DNA of 64,000 bases from Isoetes taiwanensis (GCA_021234155.1 JAJEKV010000132.1:992001-1056000); one strand, 5' to 3'. Shown: positions 13,017-23,571, counted from the first letter of the stretch. Notes: generated by a model not told the origin, from the sequence alone. Made by a program: numbers and translations.

Positions 13017-14941
13017 TTAGTTGTTGAGGAACTCCAGCAGGGTACAGCAGTCATATTGAAGCCCTGGAAAAGTGTTATTGTTCACATACTGGCAAACAAC
13101 TCTACTGAATCCTTTATGATCAAAACCATTCTTTACGAAGCCCATTATGAGCAACTTAATGTCTTTAGCTGCTTCCCTGGGGCAAGAATTAATGTACATG
13201 TATGGTAGAATCTGCGAAACAATAACGTTTCTAGCCTGATAGTATGGTCTACAACTGGCAGCATGTACATGTTTTAAGACTATGAAAGGGAGGATATCTC
13301 TTTTGTCATACTTAACAGTTCTGAATATTCCATTGGCTCTACTGAACACTTCAATAGTAACATTGAGGAAATTGCCCTTGTATCCATATGTAGCAGTAGG
13401 GTCATTTGTAAATGCCATAACAGTTTCATCTTTGATCCCCAACACCTGCGTGTCATATATTTGTGTGTATTCTTCATGGTCAGGAAATGTAAACCCCAAG
13501 AAATTCTTTATACATGGGTAGTTTAAGGCTAGAAGATCATCCATATACCTAAACATATACTTGAACATTTCCACATCTTTGTACCGTCCATGACTGCATA
13601 GAGTTCTAATAAATATAGCTTCATTCCATGCCAAATAAAGATTGCACCAACATGGGCTGCAAGCAAAGCCCATGGGGATCCCACTGATCTACACCCATGT
13701 GTCAGCACCCCGCATGATATAACAGTTAGTCAGTAGCCATATGTTGGCCCTGATAAAAACTTCAATTGTGATCAAGCTCCAGCATTTGCCTTTAGGGTCA
13801 ATCTTAAACCATTTGATGACAAACTTATCATCCCATTCTCTTTTAACCCATAACTTGTAGTTATGATGTTTACTGGTCATATAATCCCATGCTGCCCTAA
13901 TGACCAGTGTAATGATATGGCATATGCCAGTATCCCCAGACAACGAGATACTTTCATAACACTTTGTGATATCCGCCACAAAGACGTCAGTTATTTTTGG
14001 AGGTAGGTTCAGGATAACATCATATATGGATTGGACCATCCAATTAGGATTGACCTTACCAGGAAAGAGATTACAGAATTTCAGACATAAGGTTTTGGCA
14101 ATACCAGGCCATATCTGGATGATCATGTTTAGCCCTGCTGTAACAATGTTTGAGAACTATGTATACACAGTCCCATGTGCGTTAGTGATCCACCTATAAT
14201 CCATTTTATGTGCCTTATATATCCCCAGTAAGTATGGTAGTCTATCAGTCGTGCAATTAGCATATGGAAAGATTTGTTCCATTTCATTTTGGACCTTCCA
14301 AATTATAGCAATCTGGTCTGTTGTAATTATTCTGAAGTCACTACTATTGAGTCTGTTGAGAGCCATTTCCCTCATGTGTTTGGGGCATATAAATGCCGGG
14401 TTATTTGTGGCTTTATCAACCCCAGCCACATACATATATTTGTTAAGCCATTCGATGCTTTTGATAACCTTACTATCATTTAATGGAAACTTTCGTGTAT
14501 TATCCCTTTTGCAGGCTTTTTTGACAAGTTCAGCAGTCTTGTCAATAATAATGTCCTTGTAACAGCACGTTTTTTCTCATCTTCTAGATTAGGAAATGTA
14601 TATTTATGAGCATCAAAAATGCTGTCAACCGTGGAGATTAGCTCATTTTTAAATTCATCCCACACTAGACATTTGTCTGGGATATGGTTCAAGCCCAGCT
14701 GAAGCATCTTCCTTAATTGTATATTCTGTACTACGCCCCGGTCAGTGGTCCTAATGTGGCCAATTGTACTATCAATATAGTCTTTGAGCTGAGGAATGGA
14801 GCATGGACATTCGCCATCACCTTCTTGTGCAAATATATAAAATGGTTTGTAGCATAGGTCTCTCAAGTTTTCAGTATATTTCCATGAGAACATGGTTTCA
14901 ACCATGATACTGTCACCCGTATTATCTAGTACTTCCATCAT
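13017..14941 (-). pseudogene. Reverse transcriptase, Penelope-related/metazoan-type, frameshifted
   Basis: Four - strand frames are collinear with one RT of about 640 codons: 14,941-14,480; 14,435-14,157; 14,126-13,689; 13,673-13,017. Visible landmarks in order are an N-terminal GHI.TTDRGVVQN..LRKML segment and a VDKATNNPAFICPKH segment. These are followed by LPYLLGIYKAHK (the PYLYxxPKxHK-like box), VFVADITKCYESI (motif A) and MGFACSPCWCNLYLAWNEA (motif B, cf. MGTNCAPLLADLFL). FRYMDD is motif C, and a KYDKRDILPF block with a downstream LLIMGFVKNGF follows. This order and wording match a family known mainly from animals and protists and related to Penelope-like RTs. It does not match copia, gypsy, plant L1 or caulimovirids. 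The YMDD catalytic box is intact, but the gene is broken by frameshifts and stops. No endonuclease follows; the ORF ends with QYDCCTLLEFLNN. Confidence 0.78.
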
Positions 14942-15100
14942 AGCACTATGGAAGATTTTTGGAAGGCACAGATTATCTAATATCTTAGATAAGAATGTAC
15001 AATGGACTATCCTTTTTTTATCTTTGGGTCCACTATCTGTTAGATGTAGTCTTCCCAGTCCATCCTTTTGCAGACATTTGATTCTCTGTTAGATATACAA

Positions 15101-15364
15101 TTAACAGAAAGTTAGTAAGCTGATATATTCTGTAAAACCTGGGTATTGGGTAGATAGTATGGATAGTATCCATATAGGGTTATCCAGAACATCTGGATGT
15201 GTATTTAGCCAGATGGCAATAGTGGGTCCATAACTTAATGAGCCCCTATTTATAGTTAGAACAGTCCGATTAGGGCACACATGTAATGCATCATGCAAAC
15301 AAGTGTAACAATAAATCACTATCATAAGCATCAAGATCAAAATATCATGTAGATTATGTATCAT
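15101..15364 (-). CDS. Small hydrophobic ORF upstream of the RT (87 aa)
   Basis: Short frame directly after the long unknown ORF. Its first ~30 residues are hydrophobic (ILILMLMIVIYCYTC), like a signal peptide or membrane anchor. I found no homology. It lies between two broken genes, so it may be only chance or a remnant. Confidence 0.25.
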   Translation of the reverse strand: MIHNLHDILILMLMIVIYCYTCLHDALHVCPNRTVLTINRGSLSYGPTIAIWLNTHPDVLDNPIWILSILSTQYPGFTEYISLLTFC

Positions 15365-15367
15365 ACC

Positions 15368-16944
15368 TTATACTCCATAGTTGAGTATTTGGGCAGTGTT
15401 CCCAGCTGCAACAGGTTCTCTTTCAGCATTGTTCTTTGTAACAGAATTACCCATGTTACCAGGGGTGCCAAGCCTCTCCACAGTAGTACTATCTGACTGT
15501 TCAGCTATCCCAAGAGAATCAGGCAGTACAGTAATTCTTGGGGGTGCATTGATTTTAAAACCAGAACTACCAGATTTAGCAGACTTCCCTTGTCTAGAAA
15601 TTTTGTTGCTGTTAATACTAGTAGTTGCAAACGTCCCTTTTAAGAAATCAATGGACTTGATTGTTTTTTCACAAATGTCTGTCATAGTCCCCTTTGGAAG
15701 ACCAATTTTTAGATCAGCTAGCGGATTACCAACTAGCTTCATTGTCATGCTGACCAGCATTCTTGATTCTTCTGACTTACATATATCCTAAAAGGGCTAG
15801 TACCCCCGATCTAAGTGCCCCCTTGAGATGATTCCTGAGGGCTACCATCTGACCAGCAAACGACATATTTGGATACATGATGTGGAGGTTGTTCAGCATA
15901 TGCCAGACCGCTTGATCAAACCATATCATACTTTCATTACATTCTATGGCAGCCTTACTCTTACCCCTGTTGTCACATATGCATTTGAAATACGGGCAAA
16001 GCGTATGCCACAGGCGTTTCAAGTAGAAGTCATCCCTATCAATATTTGCATAGGCCTTTCTGGCATAAAATCATTAACTCGCTTTTGTTGCATTGCTTAT
16101 CAAAAAATCGGGTATCCACGGGCAGTCTGATTTTTGTCATCTTCATTTTTTCCATTCTAACAACAGCAGCTTTTGCATTATGAGCCTCTTCATTGGAAAT
16201 ATCCCCCAGTATCATCCATGCATCTTCGCTGATAGGAGCTAGGGCACCAAGATTCTTGGTTCGCCACAGGGCTTGATTACATAACAGGCCATGGCTCTCA
16301 ACTAACCTTTCTGGAATAATAGGGAACCTAAGACAGTTTCTCAGCGTAAACTTGAAGTCCAGCCCCTTATTTTGGTTCTTTTGAGTTACTGCTGGGAGTT
16401 GAAGTAAAGCCTTATCTTCCTCGGTTAAAAGGTCTGCTCCAAAGGGGTCATCTGTATTGGTCGATTCCTCTGGCATATCAACACGGATCTGCTCATTCTC
16501 TTTACCATGAGAATTCTTTATATGGTTAACATCTTCTAGGGCAGTGACACCTAGAATAAAATCCTTTGCACTAGCATCTTCCTTCATTGTGCATTCATAA
16601 ATCATTTTAGGCAAACTATCATACAACTCAACGATAAACGAATATACCTCTTCTTCTTTTTCTGATAGTCTGTTAATTTTAGGTAGTAACAGCAACCATT
16701 GGCTGAATCCTAGATGTGTGACTGCAGAAATCTGCTCAGGTGTACGCATTGCCTCTTTCTCCAATATTAATTCATGAACTTTCATGTTCCTGATACAGCA
16801 TATGATGGTCTGCACTGCATTATTAGGACATTCAATCCTATTCTTATCATATCCAATGTCACACAGTTGTTTATTCCAGGTGGGAGGAATGATTTCAAAC
16901 TCCACCTCATCATCAGCCGCTTCCTGCATATTGCATGTGTCCAA
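15368..16944 (-). pseudogene. Long unknown ORF of the RT element, broken by two frameshifts (gag/nucleocapsid-position protein)
   Basis: Three adjacent - strand frames (16,944-16,039; 16,022-15,777; 15,760-15,368) read through one another with single frameshifts. They would make a protein of roughly 530 residues. The first ~300 residues are mixed helical-looking sequence. The middle is rich in W, F, M and H (IWFDQAVWHMLNN). The last ~100 residues are low-complexity, rich in Ser, Asn, Pro and Thr. I recognise no catalytic motif. Position before the RT and a folded body with a disordered tail fit a gag- or nucleocapsid-like role, but that is inference from layout only. The first ~145 codons also occur in the truncated copy at 9,924-10,332, which has its own 2 bp deletion. 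Confidence 0.55.
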
Positions 16945-17941
16945 GGACCATAATAACAGTTAGAGGAAAGTTAAATACATGAAATTCAAGCAACCTGCAT
17001 ATTGGATATCTATTCCTAAGTTGCAGCCTAGGACAGCATAGCCACTCAAACCAACTGGAGAGAAAGAAAAAGACAACACCAGATATCTCCAGTGTAGTGA
17101 AGTATCTAAAAAAAACCCAGTCCGAACTAGAATCCTAGACCTGACATCCGCCTTGGTCAATCCCTTGACTGTATTATCACTCTACTACTAGTCTGAGCCT
17201 TACTAGCATAATGTCTTTTAACTTCTCATCTTTAAATACTCTATCAGCAAATTGGCCTTGTATAGATCCTGTCCACCAACTTTATACTGCTGTATTTTTT
17301 CGTTTACAATAAGTCTTTAGAATAAGGTTGTCTTAGACATATTTATATGTTTTTTAGCATTTAAACTTCACCATTGTGAATTATCCAGACCATTGGTCAA
17401 TAACCACTTTTTTGTAGAAAAACCTTTTGAGAAAAGTATTAGATCTTTCTGGATCCTATCTGTTTTACTCAGCCAGATTGAATTATTTTATAGTGTTTCT
17501 ACTGGATATCCATAACCTAGGTTATAAATACCACAATATTGGTGTTCATCTACCATGTCGGCTACCACATTGGGTAAGTATTCATTGTGGTTAGAGGTCT
17601 GTTAACAACAACCAAACCAGATCTAATGATTACCTTATAGTAACCACTTATCATTATGGATCCTCAAGTATTAATCTCAACTCATCTATCAAACTTATGT
17701 ACACATGAATCTACAAGCATTGGTATGTCAATCTGTAGTTTAAACTGGATCATACAAATTTAAAACAGATTTCCATATTTCTGATATAAATATGCCAGAA
17801 TTGTTTTACAAAATTAGACCTGTGTCTTGGTCATTTTTAACCAGCAATATCATTCAAAACGATATGTTATATCCTATATATTGGACCAGTGTTCTTATCT
17901 CTATAAGCTGTTAAACATATTCAGCTGGACTATCTAGTCAA

Positions 17942-18310
17942 TCATCCATATATTCTTAAAGGACAGATAATATATCTTAAGTTAAACCAAGTTGTAAAGA
18001 TGAAAACATAAGAAATGTAACCCTGATATGTTAACCAGCTCATATGCTGCAGCAGAGAGAAGCACGTTGCTAAGTCTTCCTCATAATGGATCCGTCCTTC
18101 TAGCAATACCCAACTATTAAAGCAAAGGAGACAATGAGTAGAAAACCCCGTACCTGCAGCCAAACAATACCCTGTTAGCATTAAAAATGGTATCAGGGCA
18201 AGGGCCAAAAGGTACATTGGGGTTTTCAGCTCTTCGCTGATTGCCCATTGTCCCTTTTGCCCTATTAGTAGGTTTTTGCTAGAATAATAATCATAAATCT
18301 GTGAAGTCAC
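17942..18310 (-). CDS. Hydrophobic ORF with one membrane segment (122 aa)
   Basis: Unrecognised protein. Around residues 32-54 it has a strongly hydrophobic stretch (starting MYLLALALIPFLML) followed by a CLLC cysteine pair. A second, weaker hydrophobic run lies near the C-terminus. It could be a short membrane protein. In the other repeat copy (11,400-11,663) the C-terminal part is replaced because of a 28 bp insertion, so this end is not conserved between copies. It lies between the small basic ORF and the long broken ORF. Confidence 0.4.
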   Translation of the reverse strand: MTSQIYDYYSSKNLLIGQKGQWAISEELKTPMYLLALALIPFLMLTGYCLAAGTGFSTHCLLCFNSWVLLEGRIHYEEDLATCFSLLQHMSWLTYQGYISYVFIFTTWFNLRYIICPLRIYG

Positions 18311-18571
18311 AATCTACTGATCACATGTATATGTGTATTTACATTCTAAACAAGCTTAGATCACAAAATGTCCTCCATTAATAAATAATCATCTACAATG
18401 GACTATTTAAAAGCTGTTAGATCTTCTAAAGCCGTCTTCATAACTATGTAAACAGTCCTCTATGTGATATTTCAGCTTGTATCTAGACTGTACAGCTCTA
18501 AATTGGATGTCTTAATAGCATAAAGATCTCTGTTTCATTATCATGTGATCCTGTGAAGAGTAACTAAAAGA

Positions 18572-19078
18572 CTAGTATTCTTTGAACACATAAACCCTCA
18601 CGGATTTATTAATGGAATTCTGGACCAGATCAAAGTTATGTACTTTATAAGAACTCAATAAAAAAACCTGATCGAAGTCAAGATCTTCATCAAGCTCCTG
18701 AGAATCGTGCACTCTATTTGCTGCATGATATTCTTCTTGGCGCCTCTTGCCAGCTAGTTTTGGGCTCCTCTGATAGCCCATTCTGTCTTCCTTAAAGCTT
18801 CCGCCTCTTCTTAAGCCATAGCTACCTCTGCTGCCTCTGGAATCCATGCTCTCAACAGGTCTATCAGCTCTCAAAGCATAAGCGGCAAACTCCCGCTTCA
18901 GGTCTGCAATTTTTAACTCTTCCTCATCTGAACTAGATGTGTAACACCCGTCCGAATCAAAGCCCATAATGTGGGCGCTTATATCAAAACGGTTTTTATT
19001 CTGGCCTGCCTTGTGAAATCCTACCAAGGTATAAAGTTTGGTCAGGCCGGCTTTTCCACCGTTTCTGGCTGCCACCAT
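18572..19078 (-). CDS. Small Ser/Arg/Gly- and acid-rich protein of the RT element (168 aa)
   Basis: First ORF of the unit. I do not recognise a domain. The N-terminal ~50 residues are basic and mixed (starting MVAARNGGKAG). There is an acidic serine cluster (SSSDEEE) near residue 50 and then an Arg/Gly/Ser-rich central part (SRGSRGSYGLRRGGS). A second acidic patch (ELDEDLDFD) precedes a C-terminal mixed segment. Alternating charge blocks of this kind are common in nucleic-acid-binding or disordered accessory proteins. This frame is uninterrupted, unlike the copy at 12,031-12,533. It starts about 330 bp inside the unit. A role in RNA binding is only a guess from composition. Confidence 0.55.
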   Translation of the reverse strand: MVAARNGGKAGLTKLYTLVGFHKAGQNKNRFDISAHIMGFDSDGCYTSSSDEEELKIADLKREFAAYALRADRPVESMDSRGSRGSYGLRRGGSFKEDRMGYQRSPKLAGKRRQEEYHAANRVHDSQELDEDLDFDQVFLLSSYKVHNFDLVQNSINKSVRVYVFKEY

Positions 19079-19426
19079 TAAATGCTAACCCTAAACCAAG
19101 GTTATTTAATTACCTTATCAATTTATACATATCGTATATGTACCTATGATGTTCGTCTACTAACCTTATAGAGGATAATAAATAACCAGTCGATTGGATT
19201 TCATAGACTCTATGTCCACTGGATTATGCAAGATCAGTCCATATATTTTTAATAATCGGTTTCATTTTGAACCCTTTACAACAAGTTTAATTCCCAGTAC
19301 CCTATAAAATAGACCATCATATTGTTTTTTTTATAAAATTTGAACACTGTCAAAGATGTGTGAAGTTAGAATAATATAGCAGAGCCACACACACGCAATA
19401 AAAAAAAAAAAAGAAAAAAAAAGAGT

Positions 19427-19950
19427 GACGTCGTTAAACGACGTTGCTTACGTGGCGCTCTGCTAACAATAGCATGGCGCGGACGATGCCGGCCACGCTG
19501 GCAAAACTGCTGCCACGTCAGATATTCTAAGCGTCGTTTAACGACGTCATGTCGACGTGGCAGGACACTTTGGCGTGCTTTGGCATGTTAGCAAGCCCGC
19601 GAAGACCGGTCACGCCGATTTTTTAGTCGTCGTTCAACGGCGTCATGTCGGCGATGGCGAGAACGGTGGCGTGCCCGACCTGGCATGTCAACAAGCCACC
19701 CACCGGATGTGCCACGCCCGGATCCACGGAGGCGACGTTAAACGGCGTTTTGTGCATCGCGTACACGCGACGCTTGCCCGGCCGTGGCACCATGCCATGC
19801 CGGGCATGGTGGACGCGTCGGCTTCTGGTGGCATCGTTGAAGCGGCGTCACCGCCGTCAAACGGCGTTGTCATCGTTCCTCGACGATTTGGCGCCGTTCA
19901 GCGACCTCTAGGCGCCGTTGAAGGTCGACTATCCCTTGTAGTGCCATTAT
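19427..19950. repeat. Degenerate ~100 bp GC-rich tandem repeat
   Basis: Each unit opens with a CGTCGTTNAACGRCGT-like palindrome: about 19,429, 19,531, 19,628, 19,734 and a weaker one near 19,850 (CGCCGTCAAACGGCG). Spacing is 97-115 bp. Units also share TGGCATGTNA and ACGTGGC/CACGCC words. The block starts right after the A-run ending the RT element and ends just before the copia remnant. No convincing coding sequence is present, although several short frames are open because of GC richness. Confidence 0.65.
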
Positions 19951-20104
19951 TTTTGGCAATAAGAGAGTTTACATCACCATGAAGAGTCCTTTTGAACTTT
20001 TATCTCTGCTCAACTTGGGATTCTTTTGGTGGCCACTTGAATAAAGCGGGGTTATATACTATGGATGCTTTCGATCCACCGTCATATGCCACTAGTTTCA
20101 TTGT

Positions 20105-21550
20105 TTGATATGACCGCAGAGAGTTTATGGCATGCACGATTTGCTCACATGGGTGGTCAAGCCATTGGTGAGTTGACTTCGGTTGGCTATGGTTGAAGGA
20201 TCAAATTTAGCATCCAAGTATATTGAATGTGAAGCTTGTCATCTTGCCAAGCAACCTCAAACACGAAGATCCGGATCATGCACAAGACAGGGGGCTGAAA
20301 AACCATTAGAAATTGTTCACTTTGATCTCTCAATTATATGCCCATCATATCATATGGAGGAGCAAAGATATTTTTTCATTGTTGTAGACGATTTTTCAAG
20401 ATTCACTTGGGTCTTTCTATTGAAAACTCAAAATCAGGTATTTTTTTATTTCAAAGATTTTGTTATTTTCATTCAACAGCATATGGGCAGCAAAATTAAA
20501 GAGCTCCGGACAGATAATGGCACCGAGTACATGAATGGGGAATTTGATGTTTTTTGTCAAGCTAATGGCATTCATAGGCAATTGATTGTGCCCTTTGCTC
20601 ATTCGCAAAATGGAGTAGCTGAGCGAAAACATAGATCTCTACAGAATTTGGTTCGGTCGATGCTCACATATAAACATTTGAATCTAAAATTTTGGGGAGA
20701 AGCACTTCATGCCGCAGTTTACATAGCAAACAGGGCACCCACCAAGGCACTACCAAACATGACACCTTTTGAGGAATTTTATGCTAAGAAACCATGTGTA
20801 GATCATCTTCGCATTTTTGGCTGTCTTGCCTATGCCGCTATACCTATGGAAAAACTCAAAAAGGCTGGAAAACTATTCTCTGACAGGGCTGGAAAACTAT
20901 CTGACAGGGCCATTATATGTATTTTTGTGGGATATTCTCTCAACAATAAAGGCTGGAGATTTTTTGATCCTAAAAACAAGCAAGTCTTTATTTTCAGAAG
21001 TGTACAATCTGTTGAGGATGCTGAATACAAGGAAGATAAGGCTGATCCGTCTTCGTTTCAACTTGAGTTGCTGCATCATCTTTTTGAATATGCCAATTCA
21101 AGACTCCTGACACCAGTGACACCAGCTAATGTTGTTGATGTACCCTCATTGTCTGCTGCTCATGAAAAGAATTCAGCATCCGACAGTCAACCTCTTGCTG
21201 TTGACTCTCATGATAATTCCACACATTTGCTAATTCCAGAAGATGATCACCATGGCATTCCATTTGTAGGCCAGGGAGTTTCCTCTCCTCTATATGAGAG
21301 CGATTTCTCCTCAAATTCTTTGGATGCTGATTATTCTTTGGCATCTATTCCTGCTATTCCAGATCCTATGACATCTCCAAGAAGATCTAGGAGATTGGCT
21401 GGCTTACCACTAGAGAATGTTACATGTAATTTCGCTTTGATGGCTAAATACCAAGAGCATCAAGATCCCCAAACATTTAAACAAGCAGCCAAGCATAAAG
21501 AATGGATTACTGCCATGGAAAGTGAAATTTCAATGTTACTTAAGCAGTAG
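20105..21550 (+). pseudogene. Copia-1 GAG-pre-integrase and integrase
   Basis: LWHARFAHMGG near 20,127-20,160 and CEACHLAKQ near 20,230 give the HHCC zinc region, with a frame break between them at about 20,190. The integrase core follows in an open 455-codon frame (20,183-21,550). It contains the catalytic residues HFDL, RTDNGTE and GVAERKH (DD-35-E). The copia-typical RIFGCLAY box and a long linker ending RRSRRLAGLP follow. The frame ends at a TAG at 21,548 just before the RT WDLV box, so one stop separates integrase from RT. The encoded enzyme would insert element cDNA into chromosomes, but this copy is defective overall. Confidence 0.88.
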
Positions 21551-22230
21551 ACCTGGGATTTGGTTTCTCGTCCATCCCACCATAATGTCATTGGCAGCAA
21601 ATGGGTTTTTCGCACTAAATTCAATTCAGATGGATCTGTAGCTAAGTATAAGGCGCGTTTAGTAGCAAAAGGTTATAATCAAAAGTTTGGCTATGATTAT
21701 ACCGATGTTTTTGCTCCTGTGGCTCGGATGGATACTATTCGTGCAGTGTTAGCTTTTGCAGCTGCCAAGGGATGGCCAATATGGCAAATGGACTTTAAGA
21801 GTGCATTCCTAAATTGAGATTTGAAGGAGACCATTTACATGGAACAGCCTGCTAGTTTTGTTAAACAAGAACAAGAACACTTAGTTTGCAAGCTCAAACG
21901 TACAAGTATCATGATGGTCGGATATGTATTCTTACTCTATATGTTGATGATGTTATCATCACAGGAGATGCTACGGAGCTAATATTGAAGTTAAAGGCTG
22001 ATCTTGGTAATTCCTTTGAGCTTACAAACTTGGGTCTTCTACATTTTTGTTTAGGAATTGAAGTTTGGCAGCACTCTACATATCTTCATCTCACTCAAAC
22101 AAAATACATCAAGGATTTATTACTGCGGTTTCACATGGAAGATACCAAGGATGCTTCCAGTCCATATGAGCAGGGGAATAAACTTACTTTGAATTCTCAG
22201 GAATCTTCTTGTGATGTTACGCTCTTCTGA
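21551..22230 (+). pseudogene. Copia-1 reverse transcriptase, internally deleted
   Basis: SKWVFRTKFNSDGS, KARLVAKGYNQ and WQMDFKSAFLN are the N-terminal copia RT boxes. A TGA follows SAFLN at about 21,815. The part that should contain YGLKQSPRAW is missing or scrambled near 21,890. LYVDDVIITGD (YVDD motif intact) and LGLLHFCLGIEV follow in the next open frame (21,886-22,230). Polymerase function is lost in this copy. Confidence 0.85.
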
Positions 22231-22479
22231 CTTGTTGGGTCTTTGATCTAGCTCAATATTACCCGGGGCGGACATTACTTTTGCTATTAGTCAAGTAAGC
22301 GAGGTTCATGCAATCTCCCAAAGCAAAATCATTGGCGGAAGCCGCCAAACGAATACTTGCTTATCTTAAAGCTACTATATGGTGAAGGTCTATAGAAAAC
22401 ATGACAATATGGATCTATTGTTTTACGGATGATGATCATCTTGGAACCGATTTTTGATTCTGAGGCGGTCACATACATG

Positions 22480-22876
22480 ATACATCTCTATGCTTGGAGC
22501 TAGTCCAATTACTTGGGGATCTAAAAGCGGACTTCAAGAAGCCTTAGCACCACAAAAGTTTGAGATAAAAGCCTTGTTTACGGTGAACGAGGAAATGATG
22601 TGGTTATTACAATTATTTCAAGAGTTGAAAGTTCCCATTTCAAAGGCTAAGCTGTTAGTGGATAATTCTGGAGCCATAGATCTTCTCAAGGATGAACAGT
22701 ACCATCATCCAACTAAACATCATGATCATCCAACTAAACATCATGATACTGAGCTGTGCTTTGTCAGGGAACAAATGCAACAGTCTACTTTGGATGTGGA
22801 ATACTGTATAACTTCAAGTCAACTAGCTGATGGGATGACTAAATCATTTACAGGCTCAGGCTCAGGCAACCCTTGA
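22480..22876 (+). pseudogene. Copia-1 RNase H domain with a short internal duplication
   Basis: ITWGSKSGLQEALA, LVDNSGAIDLL and a C-terminal QLADGMTKS box identify the copia RNase H. The usual TKH(I/V) segment is duplicated: an ~21 bp piece CATCCAACTAAACATCATGAT occurs twice in a row at about 22,707-22,750, giving HPTKHHD twice. The upstream RT-RNase H connection (22,230-22,480) is degraded. Confidence 0.8.
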
Positions 22877-22929
22877 TATGATGTTCCTCTGTTACATTCA
22901 TGTGTTACAGTAGAGTTTCAGAAGGGGTA

Positions 22930-23366
22930 TTAGAAGAAGGAAACCCTAATGTAACCCTAATGTAACCCTAATGTGACGTGGCATGATGCCACGTCAGCTC
23001 ATATGACTACTTATAGTCATGACCTACTTTTATGCAAATTGATTTTTGTGTTGCGGATGTTTTGTTAACTGATTGTGGACGCCATGTCATATTTTCGTAT
23101 AGTGTGTGTCTCCTAAAAAGAGCAGAAATTTGTATTAATAAAAGAAGCTTCTATATCCAGGATTCTTTAAAAGAAATTGCGGCTTCTAGAGCCAGAGCTA
23201 GCCACATGTTATCTTTCCTGCCCTAAAATGTTCCGCTAGAGCGTAATCCAGATTTATTTGTTGCGGCTGCCGCTTTGCAAAGCCAAATTTTCGATATATT
23301 CATCCCCATCTTGCTCCTTCTTTCGTTTCCAGATTACTTTAGGCATCACAAAATGGCTGATGCATC
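22930..23366 (+). repeat. Probable 3' LTR / 3' flank of copia-1
   Basis: After the polypurine tract the sequence has three short CCCTAATGTAA repeats, then the palindrome-like GACGTGGCATGATGCCACGTC (about 22,976-22,996), then AT-rich DNA. No second copy exists in the window to fix the far LTR boundary. The copia-2 element interrupts this or adjacent sequence at 23,367. Confidence 0.45.
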
Positions 23367-23560
23367 TGTTGAACTTTTCTAGTTTACTATGAAAACAAGT
23401 GAAAGAAATATTGACCACAAAAGAAGATGCTTTCATTGAATGAATCGTGTACAATATATAATCCATAAAAGATATTTTTATGGTAAAAGGTAAAGACTAA
23501 TAGTAGCTACGTTGCCTTTTAATAAAGGCACGCCGCCTAAGAATAAAGACCTCGCTAACA
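23367..23560 (-). repeat. Copia-2 3' LTR
   Basis: This is the downstream LTR. It is directly preceded (in element orientation) by the purine run GCAGGGGGGTG, the complement of 23,561-23,571, which is the polypurine tract. The outer flank is GCATC, half of the target-site duplication. Confidence 0.93.
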
Positions 23561-23571
23561 CCCCCCTGCGA

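Larger units (their letters stand above)
9924..19411 (-). mobile_element. Multi-ORF retroelement with non-canonical reverse transcriptase, partial tandem copy
   Basis: All open frames that look real in this block are on the - strand. In - strand order the unit runs from a poly-T start near 19,400. It continues through a small basic ORF, a hydrophobic ORF, a ~530-codon broken ORF and a small hydrophobic ORF to a ~640-codon broken reverse transcriptase ending at 13,017. It closes with a structured tail near 12,870-12,970. A second copy then begins at 12,860 and is cut off at 9,924, where it abuts satellite DNA. The unit is about 6.55 kb. There are no TG...CA LTRs, no tRNA-primer site, and no integrase, RNase H or GIY-YIG domain that I can see. 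The RT resembles the Penelope-related/metazoan type. Endogenous viral origin is an alternative I cannot exclude. Confidence 0.75.
16503..19411 (-). repeat. Direct-repeat copy B of the RT element (start of first unit)
   Basis: This is the upstream, better preserved copy of the 2.9 kb repeat in - strand orientation. Its outer end is a run of A residues on the + strand (about 19,399-19,422) following CACACACGCAATA. The same CACACA(T/C)GCAATA plus A-run marks the internal unit boundary near 12,850. That repeated boundary is the evidence that the element is a head-to-tail tandem. Confidence 0.88.
20040..22930 (+). mobile_element. Decayed Ty1/copia element (copia-1), gag missing
   Basis: The + strand order is GAG-pre-integrase, integrase, reverse transcriptase, RNase H, polypurine tract: the copia order. 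No gag or 5' LTR is recognisable upstream, where the ~100 bp repeats sit. Internal stops and deletions occur between domains. The polypurine-rich CAGAAGGGGTATTAGAAGAAGG at about 22,919-22,940 marks the 3' LTR start. Confidence 0.88.

Noticed and set aside
9924-19411. Ordinary LTR retrotransposon with 2.9 kb LTRs
   Set aside because: The repeats hold ORFs, lack TG...CA ends and a primer-binding site, and the internal part has no integrase or RNase H.
9924-19411. Endogenous caulimovirid
   Set aside because: The RT block wording and order do not fit caulimovirid RTs, and no movement-protein, coat zinc-finger or RNase H motif is visible.
19557-19982. 141-codon + frame in the ~100 bp repeat block
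   Set aside because: It spans several degenerate repeat units and encodes no recognisable domain. It is open because of base composition.
22945-22985. Telomere-like repeat (CCCTAATGTAA x3)
   Set aside because: The unit is 11 bp with an extra TGTAA and only three copies, inside a copia LTR region. It is not (CCCTAAA)n.
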